DNA of 64,000 nucleotides from Propionimicrobium lymphophilum DSM 4903 (GTDB lineage Bacteria; Actinomycetota; Actinomycetes; Propionibacteriales; Propionibacteriaceae): positions 87,271-151,270 of the forward strand of contig NZ_AUIB01000005.1 in assembly GCF_000423485.1 (NCBI RefSeq), written 5' to 3'. The notes under the pieces were generated by a model. That model saw only the letters and a list, made by a program, of their open reading frames with translations, did no database searches and was not told the origin of the DNA. Of the stretch, positions 6,985-17,103 are shown piece after piece (within the stretch, counting starts at the first letter, position 1; every line of letters starts with the position of its first letter). Both the position numbers and the translations under genes were made by a program.

Positions 6985-8619
6985 TCACATTCTTTCCGGC
7001 GCGACGATGCCAAGCAGGCCCAGGCCCGCGGCCAGCACCTGCTTTGTGGCGGCCACCAGGCCGAGACGGCTGGCACGAACCTCGTCGGCGCTCTTTAGCA
7101 CCGGACACTTCTCGTAGAACTTCGAGAACTTGTCGGCCAGCTCGTAGAGGTAGCCGCATAGCTTGTGCGGAGTCAGATCGGCGGCGACGACGTGGACGGC
7201 GTTACCGAAGCCGCTCAGCTGCAGAGCCAGATCCTGCTCTGCCGGTTCCGCGAGCTGCCCGACCTCGCTGGGCTGGAAGCCGCGGGCCTCGGCCTCGCGC
7301 AGAATGTTCGCGCAGCGGGCGTGCGCGTACTGCAGGTAAGGGCCGGTGTCGCCACTGGTGGCCGTCATGCGCTCGACGTCGAAGACGTAGTCCTTCTGAA
7401 GACCGGAGCTGAGGTCGGCGTATTTGATCGCCGCAAGCGCCACCTCCGGGGTGGCGTTCTTCTCGGCGTCGTCAAGCAGATCGTCAAGGTGAACCGCAGT
7501 GCCTTCGCGGGTCTTGAACGGCTTGCCGTCGGGGCCGAGCACCATGCCGAAGCCGACGTGTTCGGCCTTGACGGAATCGGGCAGATAGCCGGCCTTTCGG
7601 GCCACGGCGAAGGCTAGCGCGAAGTGGTTGGCCTGGCGGGCGTCCGTGACGTAGATGATGCGATCGGCTTTCAACTCGTTGACGCGGTAGCGGATGGCAG
7701 CGATGTCCGTGACGTCATAGCCGTAGCCGCCCGCAGAGTTACGAATGATGGCCGGAGCGTCGAAACCGTCAACGAAGACTACGAGAGCACCCTGATCCTC
7801 GACGGCAATGCCACGGCTCTGCAGATCCTCGGCAACCTGGTTGAGAAACTCGTTGTATGTGGACTCGCCGGCCAGATCGCCGTCGTCCAGCAGCACGTTC
7901 AAGCGGCGATAGGTGTTGTTGAAGCCGGCCTTGCTGATCTCGATAAGGCGTTCCCAGATCTTCCGGGTGTCCTCGTCGCCGCCCTGCAGCTTGACGACGC
8001 GAGCGCGGGCGCGGTCGGCAAACTCCTCGCTGGAGTTCAACGACTCATTAGCGCGCTTGTAGAGCTCCTCGGCGCCGGCTAGGTCTAGCGAACCCAGATC
8101 GAGATCTTCGTCGATGATCCGCTCGATGAGCATGCCGAACTGGCGTCCCCAATCGCCGATGTGGTTCTGGGCGATGACATCCTCGCCGGTGGCGGAAAGC
8201 ACCCGGTTGAAGCAGTCGCCGATGATCGTCGAGCGCAGGTGGCCGACGTGCATCTGCTTGGCGACGTTAGGGCTGGAGTAGTCGATCACGACGCGCTCCG
8301 GCTCGGCTACCTGGGAGATGCCGAGATTCTCGTCGGCGGCAAGCTTATTGACGGCGGCTGCCAGCACCGAGGTCTTCAGCCTGAAGTTGATGAAACCGGG
8401 GCCCGCGATGTCTGGGGTCTCGCACAGGTCGTCGATTTCGAGCTTATCCACGATGCGCTGCGCTATTTCTCGGGGCGGCACGCCCTCGGTCTTGGCCAGC
8501 CGCAATGCGACGTTGGACTGGAAGTGGCCGAACTGCGGCTTGGTGGCAGGCCGGAGTTCAGGGTCGACGCCTGCGACGGCCTCGACGCGCTCGGAAAGTA
8601 GTGCGGGCAAAGAAGTCAT
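6985..8619 (-). CDS. argS: Arginyl-tRNA synthetase
   Basis: A class I aminoacyl-tRNA synthetase that charges tRNA-Arg; 544 residues is normal for the family. The N-terminal Add1 domain covers about residues 1-100. The HIGH-type motif HVGH is at 124-127 (SSPNVAKQMHVGHLRST), and the KMSKS-equivalent is degenerate (GKPFKTREG), as expected for ArgRS. The helical anticodon-binding domain follows and ends with the hallmark LGIVAPERM. AACAAT lies 6 bases before the ATG and no Shine-Dalgarno is seen, so translation may be leaderless. It is divergent from the UDP-sugar dehydrogenase gene. Confidence 0.97.
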   Translation of the reverse strand: MTSLPALLSERVEAVAGVDPELRPATKPQFGHFQSNVALRLAKTEGVPPREIAQRIVDKLEIDDLCETPDIAGPGFINFRLKTSVLAAAVNKLAADENLGISQVAEPERVVIDYSSPNVAKQMHVGHLRSTIIGDCFNRVLSATGEDVIAQNHIGDWGRQFGMLIERIIDEDLDLGSLDLAGAEELYKRANESLNSSEEFADRARARVVKLQGGDEDTRKIWERLIEISKAGFNNTYRRLNVLLDDGDLAGESTYNEFLNQVAEDLQSRGIAVEDQGALVVFVDGFDAPAIIRNSAGGYGYDVTDIAAIRYRVNELKADRIIYVTDARQANHFALAFAVARKAGYLPDSVKAEHVGFGMVLGPDGKPFKTREGTAVHLDDLLDDAEKNATPEVALAAIKYADLSSGLQKDYVFDVERMTATSGDTGPYLQYAHARCANILREAEARGFQPSEVGQLAEPAEQDLALQLSGFGNAVHVVAADLTPHKLCGYLYELADKFSKFYEKCPVLKSADEVRASRLGLVAATKQVLAAGLGLLGIVAPERM

Positions 8620-8692
8620 AGAGTTATTGTTCCACGACTGACAAGGTTGAGGCCATTAAGCTTCTAGTAGGAGTTTCTAGGCGAGGAAAAAT

Positions 8693-10006
8693 ATGCGAAT
8701 TTCTGTCATCGGATGCGGCTATCTGGGCGCGGTGCACGCTGCTTGCATGGCCAGCCTGGGCCATGAGGTGATCGGCGTCGACGTGAACGCCGCCAAGGTC
8801 GCCAAGCTCAACGCGGGCGAGCCGCCGTTCTTCGAGCCGGGCTTCAAGGAAATACTTTCCGAACAGGTGAAGTCCGGACGTCTCGCCTTCACTTGCGAGT
8901 ACGCGGACGCGGCAGATGCCCAGATCAGCTTCATCGCGGTCGGCACCCCGCAGTCTTCGTCACGAAACGCTGCGGACATGAGCTACGTCGAGTCCGCGCT
9001 CGACGGGCTGCTGACGAACTTGACCGGCGACGAACCGAAACTGATCGTGGGCAAATCGACGGTGCCGGTCGGCACAGCAGAGGCAATCTCACGCCGCCTA
9101 GCAGGAAAGAGCCTGCTGGTGTGGAATCCGGAGTTTCTGCGCGAGGGCTTCGCCGTCGACGACACCTTGCACCCGGACAGGATCGTCTATGGGCTACCCG
9201 CTGACCCAGACGACGCAAAAACCGCCCAGGGGCTCCTGGACGAGTGCTACTCCCGACTGCTGGCTGAGGGTATCCCCCGTCTGTTGACCGACTATGCAAC
9301 AGCAGAACTCGTCAAGGTGGCCGCCAACAGTTTCCTCGCCACAAAGATCAGCTTCATCAACGCGATGGCAGAGCTGTGCGACGCGTCCGGTGCAGACGTC
9401 ACCAAGCTGGCGGAGGCCATCGGCTACGACGATCGAATCGGCAAAAAATTTCTGCGCGCGGGGCTCGGCTTCGGCGGTGGCTGCCTGCCTAAGGACATTC
9501 GGGCGTTCATGGCCAGGGCTGGCGAACTGGGAGTCGAGCAGGCGCTCACCTTCCTACGCGAGGTGGACACCGTCAACTTGCGCTCCCGCCAGCGTGCCGT
9601 CGAAATAGCCAAAGAGATGGCCGGCGGCACTTTCGTCGGACGTCGGGTGGCCGTTCTGGGTGCCGCGTTCAAGCCCAACAGCGACGACCTGCGCGACTCC
9701 CCCGCCCTGGACATCGCCCAGCAGATTTCGGCCAGGGGCGCCGACATGGTGATCACCGACCCGCAAGCAACCGACGGGCTGCGAGCCAAGCGCCCGAACC
9801 TCTGCGTAGTAGACACGGCAGAAGAGGCTATGCGCAACGCCGATGTCACCGTGCTCGGCACCGAGTGGCGCGAATATGTCGAATTAGATCCTGCCGAGGC
9901 AAAAATCTGGGTGCGCCAGCCGAATATCCTCGACGGCAGAAACGTCCTGGATGCTGCGGCGTGGCAGGCCGCCGGGTGGAACTACCGCGGAATCGGACGC
10001 CGCTAG
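8693..10006 (+). CDS. ugd: UDP-glucose 6-dehydrogenase family protein
   Basis: This NAD-dependent cytoplasmic enzyme oxidises a UDP-sugar, most likely UDP-glucose, to the uronic acid for surface polysaccharide. At 437 residues it has the complete three-domain family architecture. The Rossmann start is VIGCGYLGAVHA at 5-16. The central helix domain contains NPEFLREGFA. The catalytic cysteine is Cys264 in GFGGGCLPKD, and the C-terminal domain starts near residue 320 with VAVLGAAFKPNSDDLRDS. Related enzymes act on UDP-N-acetylmannosamine or GDP-mannose, so the substrate is inferred. GAGGAAAA precedes the ATG. Its 3' end overlaps the convergent SanA-like gene by 4 bases. Confidence 0.87.
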   Translation: MRISVIGCGYLGAVHAACMASLGHEVIGVDVNAAKVAKLNAGEPPFFEPGFKEILSEQVKSGRLAFTCEYADAADAQISFIAVGTPQSSSRNAADMSYVESALDGLLTNLTGDEPKLIVGKSTVPVGTAEAISRRLAGKSLLVWNPEFLREGFAVDDTLHPDRIVYGLPADPDDAKTAQGLLDECYSRLLAEGIPRLLTDYATAELVKVAANSFLATKISFINAMAELCDASGADVTKLAEAIGYDDRIGKKFLRAGLGFGGGCLPKDIRAFMARAGELGVEQALTFLREVDTVNLRSRQRAVEIAKEMAGGTFVGRRVAVLGAAFKPNSDDLRDSPALDIAQQISARGADMVITDPQATDGLRAKRPNLCVVDTAEEAMRNADVTVLGTEWREYVELDPAEAKIWVRQPNILDGRNVLDAAAWQAAGWNYRGIGRR

Positions 10007-10668
10007 CGAGGCCTGGCCAGCGCGTCGGCAACCTCCGAGCTGGGCTCGCCGACGTCCGGGGTGTGGTCGAAGATGGCGTTGATCATCAGCTTGACGTTCG
10101 CCCCAAGCTCTCGGCGCTGATACCTGTTGTAGGCGTCATTTTTGATCTTGATGATGTCCGCCGACCCGATGGCGTCAACACCCTGCAACTGGCAGGCAGC
10201 AACCGTCCTGGGCAGGTGGTAGTCCTGGCTGACCACGGTTAGCTGTTCGACGCCGAAGCGCCGCTTGGCCACCGCACACGACGTGTAGGAATTGTCGCCG
10301 CCCTCGTCAAGCACGATGTCGCGGTAATCGACTCCCTGCTCCATCAGATACGAGCGCATGGTCTTCGGCTCGTTGTCACTGATCGAGCCCGAAACGATCA
10401 ACACCTTCGCCTTGCCCGAGTGGTAGAGATCGGCGGCGACGTCGAGGCGACCCTTCAGATATGGCGAGGGCCTGTCGCCCCACACGGAAGCGCCCATCAC
10501 CATCGCCACGTCCCTGGACGGCGTCTCCTCAACCGAGTAATAGATCCGACCACTGGACTCCGCCAGCACGACGGCGAGCGGAACGATGAAGACCAGCGCG
10601 GCGATGATCAGCACGGCCAAGATCACGCGCAGCAGCCCGAAGCCGCAACCACCAGTCTTTTTCGCCAT
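10003..10668 (-). CDS. SanA/YdcF-family membrane protein (DUF218)
   Basis: This 221-residue protein has one N-terminal membrane helix (about residues 12-35) and an external DUF218 domain with the family motifs VMGASVWGDRPSPYLKGRLD, VSGSISDNEPKTM and VVSQDYHLPR. Members include E. coli SanA, YdcF and ElyC, linked to envelope integrity and vancomycin resistance; the chemistry is unclear. TAAACT lies 6 bases before the ATG with no Shine-Dalgarno, suggesting a leaderless transcript. The stop overlaps the end of ugd. Confidence 0.85.
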   Translation of the reverse strand: MAKKTGGCGFGLLRVILAVLIIAALVFIVPLAVVLAESSGRIYYSVEETPSRDVAMVMGASVWGDRPSPYLKGRLDVAADLYHSGKAKVLIVSGSISDNEPKTMRSYLMEQGVDYRDIVLDEGGDNSYTSCAVAKRRFGVEQLTVVSQDYHLPRTVAACQLQGVDAIGSADIIKIKNDAYNRYQRRELGANVKLMINAIFDHTPDVGEPSSEVADALARPR

Positions 10669-10674
10669 GCGAAC

Positions 10675-10680
10675 AGTTTA
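10675..10680 (-). promoter_or_regulatory. -10 box TAAACT of the SanA-like gene (leaderless)
   Basis: TAAACT on the minus strand, then 6 bases, then the ATG at 10668. Confidence 0.5.
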
Positions 10681-10711
10681 ATCGCCGGACAGAAACGTCA
10701 AACAATGAAAA

Positions 10712-10741
10712 GCGGGAGGAGACCATTTGGTCTCCTCCCGC
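10712..10741 (-). terminator. Terminator of pgi
   Basis: Perfect 14-bp arms (10712-10725 and 10728-10741) follow the pgi stop at 10752 on the minus strand. A TTTTC run continues in the reading direction. Confidence 0.82.
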
Positions 10742-10751
10742 CGCTACCGTG

Positions 10752-12425
<1,674 letters not shown>

Positions 12426-12432
12426 AGCCAAC

Positions 12433-12438
12433 AGAGTA
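12433..12438 (-). promoter_or_regulatory. -10 box TACTCT of pgi (leaderless)
   Basis: TACTCT on the minus strand, 7 bases before the ATG at 12425. This supports the shorter start. Confidence 0.4.
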
Positions 12439-12480
12439 GTAGGAGAACGAGCGACGCGGAACAAAGTTGCCAAATAAAAA

Positions 12481-12513
12481 CTGATGCCCCCTAGTGTCTA
12501 GGGGGGGCATCAG
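12481..12513 (-). terminator. Terminator of the NlpC/P60 gene
   Basis: The arms at 12481-12494 and 12498-12513 pair with two extra G residues bulged on one side. On the minus strand the hairpin is followed by a T-rich stretch. It stands between the NlpC/P60 stop (12529) and the start of pgi. Confidence 0.75.
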
Positions 12514-12528
12514 TTAAAAAGTATGAAT

Positions 12529-13509
12529 CTAGATAACGCGACGGGCTGCGGTGATGCCGCCTGCCAGAGCGTTAACGCCGATCGGGATGCCAGGGGCCGA
12601 AGCCTCTACAACCTGACCGTTGCCGATGTACAGAGCCGCGTGGCCACCACCGTAGGAAATGATGATGTCACCGGGCTGCAGATCGGAGGTGGAAACCGCA
12701 ACACCTGCGGTCGCCATGCCGAATGAGGTGCGGGGCAGGGAGACACCAGCGGAGGCATAGGCGGCGTAAATCAAACCGGAGCAGTCGTATCCGGCAGGAC
12801 CGGTGCTGCCCCAGATGTAGGGCTTGCCGGACTGGGCCAGTGCGAATGCGACGGCTGCGCCTGCCGCACCGCTAGCCGGAGCCGAGGAGTAGGTGACGGG
12901 CCTGGCCGCTGCAGGAGCTGCAGCGTTGTTGGTGGCCTCTGCACGTCGGGCGTCGGCCTCTTCGCGAGCGCGATCCTGAGCTGCAGCCTCTTCAGCAGCT
13001 TTTTCCTCGGCAGCCTTGTCGTCTGCCGCCTTCTTCTCGAAAGCCGCGGTGACGCGGGTCTCGGTGTCGTCGTCAACTGCGCGGTCGCTAGTGGTCTCGG
13101 TTACATCCAACAGCGTGCGCTCGGTTGCACGGGTTACCTTGTTGGCGGTGCGGTCGCCGGTAAGGGTTGCGGTGGTCGCCTGGGGGCGATCGGCCGCGGA
13201 GGAAACCTGCAGGGCACCCGGAACGACGAATACGGCGGCGGCAGCCATGGTGGCCGCGGTGGCCATCAGCTTGCGGGCGCGTCCGCTAAGGCCGGTATTG
13301 TCGGCGCTCAGGCGGATCGGGTCGGTGAGGGTCTGCTCTACTGCAGGAACCGTCATGTCAACCGCGCGGCGTGCGGTTTCGACGGAGGAAAGATCAATGC
13401 TCATTACGTTCAGCACGCTATCGTCGGCAGCTGCCCGACGTGCGGCACGGGCCGGCAAAGTATCGAAGTCGTTAACGGCTTCGTCGATAAGGGCGCGGCG
13501 TGCGGTCAC
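12529..13509 (-). CDS. NlpC/P60 cell-wall peptidase, membrane anchored
   Basis: This 326-residue peptidoglycan hydrolase is expected to cut stem peptides outside the membrane. Residues 1-80 form an unusual cytoplasmic-looking segment rich in Arg, Ala and Asp. A hydrophobic helix at about 81-104 acts as a signal anchor, and an alanine/glutamate-rich helical stalk spans about 150-195. The catalytic NlpC/P60 domain occupies 215-326, with Cys243 in GYDCSGLIY and His290 in YGGGHAALYIG. The GTG start at 13509 has AGGAG seven bases upstream. The long N-terminal extension before the anchor is odd for the family; a later start is possible, but the Shine-Dalgarno favours this one. Confidence 0.88.
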   Translation of the reverse strand: MTARRALIDEAVNDFDTLPARAARRAAADDSVLNVMSIDLSSVETARRAVDMTVPAVEQTLTDPIRLSADNTGLSGRARKLMATAATMAAAAVFVVPGALQVSSAADRPQATTATLTGDRTANKVTRATERTLLDVTETTSDRAVDDDTETRVTAAFEKKAADDKAAEEKAAEEAAAQDRAREEADARRAEATNNAAAPAAARPVTYSSAPASGAAGAAVAFALAQSGKPYIWGSTGPAGYDCSGLIYAAYASAGVSLPRTSFGMATAGVAVSTSDLQPGDIIISYGGGHAALYIGNGQVVEASAPGIPIGVNALAGGITAARRVI

Positions 13510-13543
13510 TTGGTTCTCCTGTACGAATAAGACTTAAGAAAGT

Positions 13544-13565
13544 TCAGCTTCGAAGTGGAAGCTGA
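13544..13565 (-). other. Leader hairpin upstream of the NlpC/P60 gene
   Basis: Perfect 8-bp arms (13544-13551 and 13558-13565) lie about 35 bases before the GTG, in a 207-base gap. A second palindrome, AACCGA/TCGGTT, lies near 13644-13668. NlpC genes of actinobacteria often follow a c-di-AMP riboswitch, but I could not find its conserved blocks here. The role is unknown. Confidence 0.3.
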
Positions 13566-13716
13566 GATAAATATAAGAGCAATCCTGAGAAAATTTCAAA
13601 CTTTGGCAACTTTTCTAAGAATTTTTTACATTTCTTTCTTAGCAAACCGAAGGGGTGGGTGATCGGTTACCACGAAAGACACTACCCTACCTTTTTATAT
13701 ATGCCCCAATCAGAGA

Positions 13717-14598
13717 CTATTTATTGATGCTTCGCAGCCACTCTTTGGCAATGTCTGCGCTGGAGCGCTTGTCTCTGGTGGAGGCAAGATTCATGTTCAC
13801 CAAGTCCTCGGTGGTCAGCTTCTTAACTATCGGTTCGATAATCCCGCGAAGCTCGTCGGCCTTTTCTGCCTGCACGATCGGCACCACGTTAGAGGCTAGG
13901 AACATGCCCTTGGGATCCTCCAGGGTCACCAGGTTGTAGGTCTTGATACGCGGTTCGGCGCTGAAAATGTTGGCGACGTCCACATTTCCTGCGGCGAGTT
14001 CCTCGGGGGTGGTTTCGCCTGTTGCGACGAACTCGACATCAAGGCCATAGACGCTTCTTAAGCCTTGGGGCCCATAGGGGCGCCCCTCCAGCTCCGGCTT
14101 GCCGCCAACACGCACCTTGCCGATCTTCGCAAGATCAGCAATTGTCTTCACCTGATTTTTCTCTGCGAACTCAGCCGTGACGTTGTACGAATCCTGATCG
14201 GCGGCCGGAGCGCGGTCGTAGGCCACGAGGTTGTCGGGCAGCGCCTTGACCAATTCATCGTAGACGGCCTGAGGCTCCGTCACCGTGGTGTCCGGCTCGA
14301 GGGCCTGCAGCAGGTTACCGGTGTATTCGGCGAAAAGCGTGATGTCACCGTTCTGCAGTGACGGCAAGTAGGCGTCGCGCTTGCCGATGTTGAAGCGCCT
14401 GTTCACCTCGAATCCCTCAGCCTCAAGCGCCTGGGAAAAAATTTCCGCCAGGATCTCGTTGGAATAGTAGGCGGACGAGCCAACGGTTATGGCGTCGGTG
14501 CTGGAACCCGATTCGAAGGGGTCGTCGTTTGCGCCGCAGCCAGTAAGCAACAGCGCCGCGACAGACGCCAAAACGGCCAGTTTGCGAAAGATCTTCAT
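13717..14598 (-). CDS. Glycine betaine/choline-type ABC transporter binding lipoprotein
   Basis: This 293-residue substrate-binding protein is anchored to the outer face of the membrane. The signal peptide ends in the lipobox LLTGC with the lipidated Cys21. The mature part fits the OpuAC/OsmF family (ITVGSSAYYSNEILAEIFSQALEAEGF, then DITLFAEYTGNLLQAL), which binds quaternary amines such as glycine betaine, choline or carnitine. It is the last gene of the operon, nine bases after the second permease, with AGGAAA before the ATG. The substrate is inferred from the family. Confidence 0.88.
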   Translation of the reverse strand: MKIFRKLAVLASVAALLLTGCGANDDPFESGSSTDAITVGSSAYYSNEILAEIFSQALEAEGFEVNRRFNIGKRDAYLPSLQNGDITLFAEYTGNLLQALEPDTTVTEPQAVYDELVKALPDNLVAYDRAPAADQDSYNVTAEFAEKNQVKTIADLAKIGKVRVGGKPELEGRPYGPQGLRSVYGLDVEFVATGETTPEELAAGNVDVANIFSAEPRIKTYNLVTLEDPKGMFLASNVVPIVQAEKADELRGIIEPIVKKLTTEDLVNMNLASTRDKRSSADIAKEWLRSINK

Positions 14599-14607
14599 TG
14601 TTTTTTC

Positions 14608-15291
14608 CTATTCATTAGCCGGCTGCAGCCGGACACCTTTCGGGATAGCCAGGCGCCTGACCAGCGCCATCGCCACGTCGGCGATGACCGCCAGCGCGAC
14701 CGTCACGAGCGACGCCCCGAGCACCTGGTCGAAGCGCCGCAACGCAATGCCCTGAACGATATAAAAGCCGAGCCCCCAGGCACCGACGTATCCCGCGATT
14801 GTTACCGAAGCGATGATTTGCAGCAACGCCGTGCGCAGCCCGTTGAACAGCAGAGGCAGCCCGAGCGGGGCCTCAACCTTGAACAAGACCTGTGCCTCGG
14901 ACATGCCTATCGCGCGAGCCCCGTCGACAGTCGTTTTGGGTGCCGCCTCGACACCCGAGTAGGCGCCAGCCAAGATCGGCGGCACGGCAAGCAGCGTCAA
15001 CGCGGCGTAGACGGCTAAGGCTTTGCCGTCAACCCCGAATAGCACGACCAAAAACAGCACCAGACCGAACGACGGCAGCGCGCGAGCCGCTCCCGTCGCC
15101 GAAATCACCAGGTTTCGAGCGCGTCCAGTGTGACCGATGAACCAGCCCAGCGGGACGGCGATGGCCGCCGCTATCAGCAGAGAAAGAAGGGAGAATCCGA
15201 GATGCGTAGATATTGCTTTGCCCATCGGCAGCACGCTCTGCGCCAGCTGATCAGAGAACATCCAGTGGAATGCCTGCTCAAAAAGATTCAT
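14608..15291 (-). CDS. Betaine/choline-type ABC transporter permease (second)
   Basis: This 227-residue permease has about five or six membrane helices and the inner-membrane permease signature around GVEAAPKTTVDGARAIGMSEAQVLFKV (EAA loop). The ATG at 15291 (MNLFEQAFHW) overlaps the previous permease by ATGA; a start five codons earlier is less likely. It would pair with the other permease as a heterodimer, as in OpuC systems. Confidence 0.85.
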   Translation of the reverse strand: MNLFEQAFHWMFSDQLAQSVLPMGKAISTHLGFSLLSLLIAAAIAVPLGWFIGHTGRARNLVISATGAARALPSFGLVLFLVVLFGVDGKALAVYAALTLLAVPPILAGAYSGVEAAPKTTVDGARAIGMSEAQVLFKVEAPLGLPLLFNGLRTALLQIIASVTIAGYVGAWGLGFYIVQGIALRRFDQVLGASLVTVALAVIADVAMALVRRLAIPKGVRLQPANE

Positions 15292-15923
15292 TTGACCACC
15301 GTCCATGGCAAAAACATGCGTCCGGCAAGTGCCAGCAGGCGGTCGAGCGTCAAAGCCAGCACTAAACAGGCGACGACGCCCGCGAGAATCTCTTCAGGTA
15401 TCTGGCGCTGGTAGCCGTTAGTAAATAGGTAGCCCAGGTTCGTAGCCCCGATCAGGGCACCGACCGTCGCCAGCGAGACGGTGGTCATGGTGGCAACCCG
15501 CAACCCCGCCAGGATGACCGGGCCGGCCAGCGGCAGCTCGACCCGCCAGAACCGGGCAAACGTGCCGTAGCCAACCGCCTTGGCTGCGCTCAGCGTCAAG
15601 GCGTCTATGGAACGAAAGCCATCGGCCGCATACCTGGTGAGCAGCGCCGAAGCATACAGGCACAACGCGATCATCAGGTTGATCGGCGACAGGAAGCTGA
15701 TGCCGAGCAGCGGCGGCAGCAGCGCAAAAAGGGCCAGGGACGGGATGACGTAGAACAGCCCGATGAAGCTGAGCAGCGCCCCGCCTGCCACCTTCATGCG
15801 GTTGGCCAGCCAGCCGAGCGGGATCGAGACGAGCAGGGCTGCAGCAATCGGAGGCAGGCACTGCCCCAGATGAGCGAGCGCGAGCTCGAAGATCAAGCTC
15901 AGGTTGTTCGTTATCCAATTCAT
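15288..15923 (-). CDS. Betaine/choline-type ABC transporter permease (first)
   Basis: This 211-residue integral membrane protein has five or six helices; the EAA loop contains SIDALTLSAAKAVGYGTFARFWRVELPLAGP. It starts MNWITNNLSLIFEL, typical of OpuCB-like subunits. It overlaps the ATPase stop by 4 bases, showing translational coupling in the order ATPase, permease, permease, binding protein. Confidence 0.86.
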   Translation of the reverse strand: MNWITNNLSLIFELALAHLGQCLPPIAAALLVSIPLGWLANRMKVAGGALLSFIGLFYVIPSLALFALLPPLLGISFLSPINLMIALCLYASALLTRYAADGFRSIDALTLSAAKAVGYGTFARFWRVELPLAGPVILAGLRVATMTTVSLATVGALIGATNLGYLFTNGYQRQIPEEILAGVVACLVLALTLDRLLALAGRMFLPWTVVK

Positions 15924-16717
15924 TCGAGGACCACTCCGCGGGTGCGCCCTGTGGCGTCCTTGACGATTCCGCCCTCCAGCCGGAACTCTCTGGAGCCGTT
16001 GGTAAGGCCGACGAAGTCTCGCACGAAGTTGTCTGCAGGACTGGCGATTATCTCGTCGGCGGTTCCGGCCTGGTGAATCTTGGCTCCCTCACCCAGGATG
16101 ACGATCTGATCGCCCAGTTTGAATGCCTCGTCGATGTCGTGGGTGACGAAAACCACCGTCTTGGAGAGTTCCGACTGCAGCCGGATAACCTCGGCCTGCA
16201 GCTCGGCCCGCACCACCGGATCGACGGCCGCGAACGGCTCGTCCATCAGAAGAATGTTCGGGTCGGGGGCCAGCGCCCTGGCGACACCGACGCGCTGCTG
16301 CTGACCGCCGGAAAGCTGCGCCGGATAGCGATCGCCCACCGATGGGTCCAACCCAACCAGCTCCATCATCTGACGGGCGCGCTCTGCTGCCCCGGAGCGC
16401 GGGGTTTTCTGCAGGCGCAACACAGAAGTTACGTTGTCGATGACTTTCAGGTGCGGCAGCAGACCGCCATTTTGCAGGACGTAACCGATGGAACGACGAA
16501 GCTGCACCGGCGAACCGCTTGAGACGGGGGTGCCGTCGATCTCGACGTCCCCCTTTGTGGGCTCGACCATCCTGTTGATCATCCTCAGCAGCGTGGTCTT
16601 TCCGCAGCCGGATGGACCAACAAAAACAGTGGTTTTATGCGAGGGCAGTTGCAGAGAGAAATTCTCCACCGCGAGGGTGGAGCCATATCTCTTCTCGACG
16701 GACTTGAATTCGATCAT
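15920..16717 (-). CDS. Betaine/choline-type ABC transporter ATPase
   Basis: This 265-residue ATPase energises the osmolyte importer. It has Walker A GPSGCGKTT, signature LSGGQQQRVGVARAL, and Walker B ILLMDEPFAAVDP followed by the VFVTHDIDEAF switch. The short C-terminal extension lacks clear CBS domains, unlike OpuCA of some species. The start at 16717 gives the standard MIEFKSVEKRYG; an in-frame GTG at 16759 adds 14 non-conserved residues and cannot be excluded, because neither start has a strong Shine-Dalgarno. The upstream region 16760-16899 shows only a weak GAGGA/TCCTC hairpin. Induction by osmotic stress would be expected for the family but is not visible here. Confidence 0.9.
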   Translation of the reverse strand: MIEFKSVEKRYGSTLAVENFSLQLPSHKTTVFVGPSGCGKTTLLRMINRMVEPTKGDVEIDGTPVSSGSPVQLRRSIGYVLQNGGLLPHLKVIDNVTSVLRLQKTPRSGAAERARQMMELVGLDPSVGDRYPAQLSGGQQQRVGVARALAPDPNILLMDEPFAAVDPVVRAELQAEVIRLQSELSKTVVFVTHDIDEAFKLGDQIVILGEGAKIHQAGTADEIIASPADNFVRDFVGLTNGSREFRLEGGIVKDATGRTRGVVLE

Positions 16718-16899
16718 GGGCGTGGGGCAGTTTCTTGGACGGTTTTCACCATTGAGCACTTCCGGCAGAGGTGAAACCAGCCTATCAAGGCCATCAATGC
16801 CTCTGTCATAGGCGATGAGTTGAGGAGAGCAATCCTCCTATTCTCCTCCTGAAATGCAACACCCCCAGCCAAACATCCAGTTGACTAGGGGTTTTGTTG

Positions 16900-16983
16900 T
16901 GCGCGAGAGAGGAGTTGAACCTCCACGCCCGTAAAGGGCACTGGCACCTGAAGCCAGCGCGTCTACCATTCCGCCACTCGCGC
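16900..16983 (-). tRNA. tRNA-Leu (anticodon CAG)
   Basis: Read on the minus strand, the acceptor GCGCGAG pairs with CTCGCGC. The anticodon stem CTGGC/GCCAG holds the loop TTCAGGT, giving anticodon CAG for leucine codon CUG. A long variable arm (GCCCTTTACGGGC) is as expected for a class II tRNA, and the T-loop is TTCAACT. The CCA end is not encoded (CAA follows the discriminator A). A TAATAT box at 16999-17004, preceded by TG, lies 16 bases before the tRNA and is a likely -10. Confidence 0.95.
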
Positions 16984-17103
16984 GAAGCGACTGGATCGAT
17001 ATTACACAGCAGCGATAAAAAATAAAAATCGCAAGAGTTAAGTGGCAAAAACAGCAGCTAGCCCGTCCGGAATGACCCGCAGCCCGAGAAAGAACCTGTT
17101 CGC

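Noticed and set aside
6976..6989. TGTGA-TTTG-TCACA, a CRP-like palindrome
   Set aside because: The spacer is 4 rather than 6 bases and it overlaps the 3' end of argS between convergent genes, where an activator site makes little sense.
13510..13716. Possible c-di-AMP (ydaO) riboswitch before the NlpC/P60 gene
   Set aside because: Actinobacterial NlpC genes often have one, but the conserved blocks could not be found on the minus strand; only short hairpins are present.
16801..16899. Attenuator before the betaine transporter ATPase and terminator after tRNA-Leu
   Set aside because: Only a 5-bp GAGGA/TCCTC stem and an imperfect CCCC/GGGG pairing are visible; too weak to annotate.
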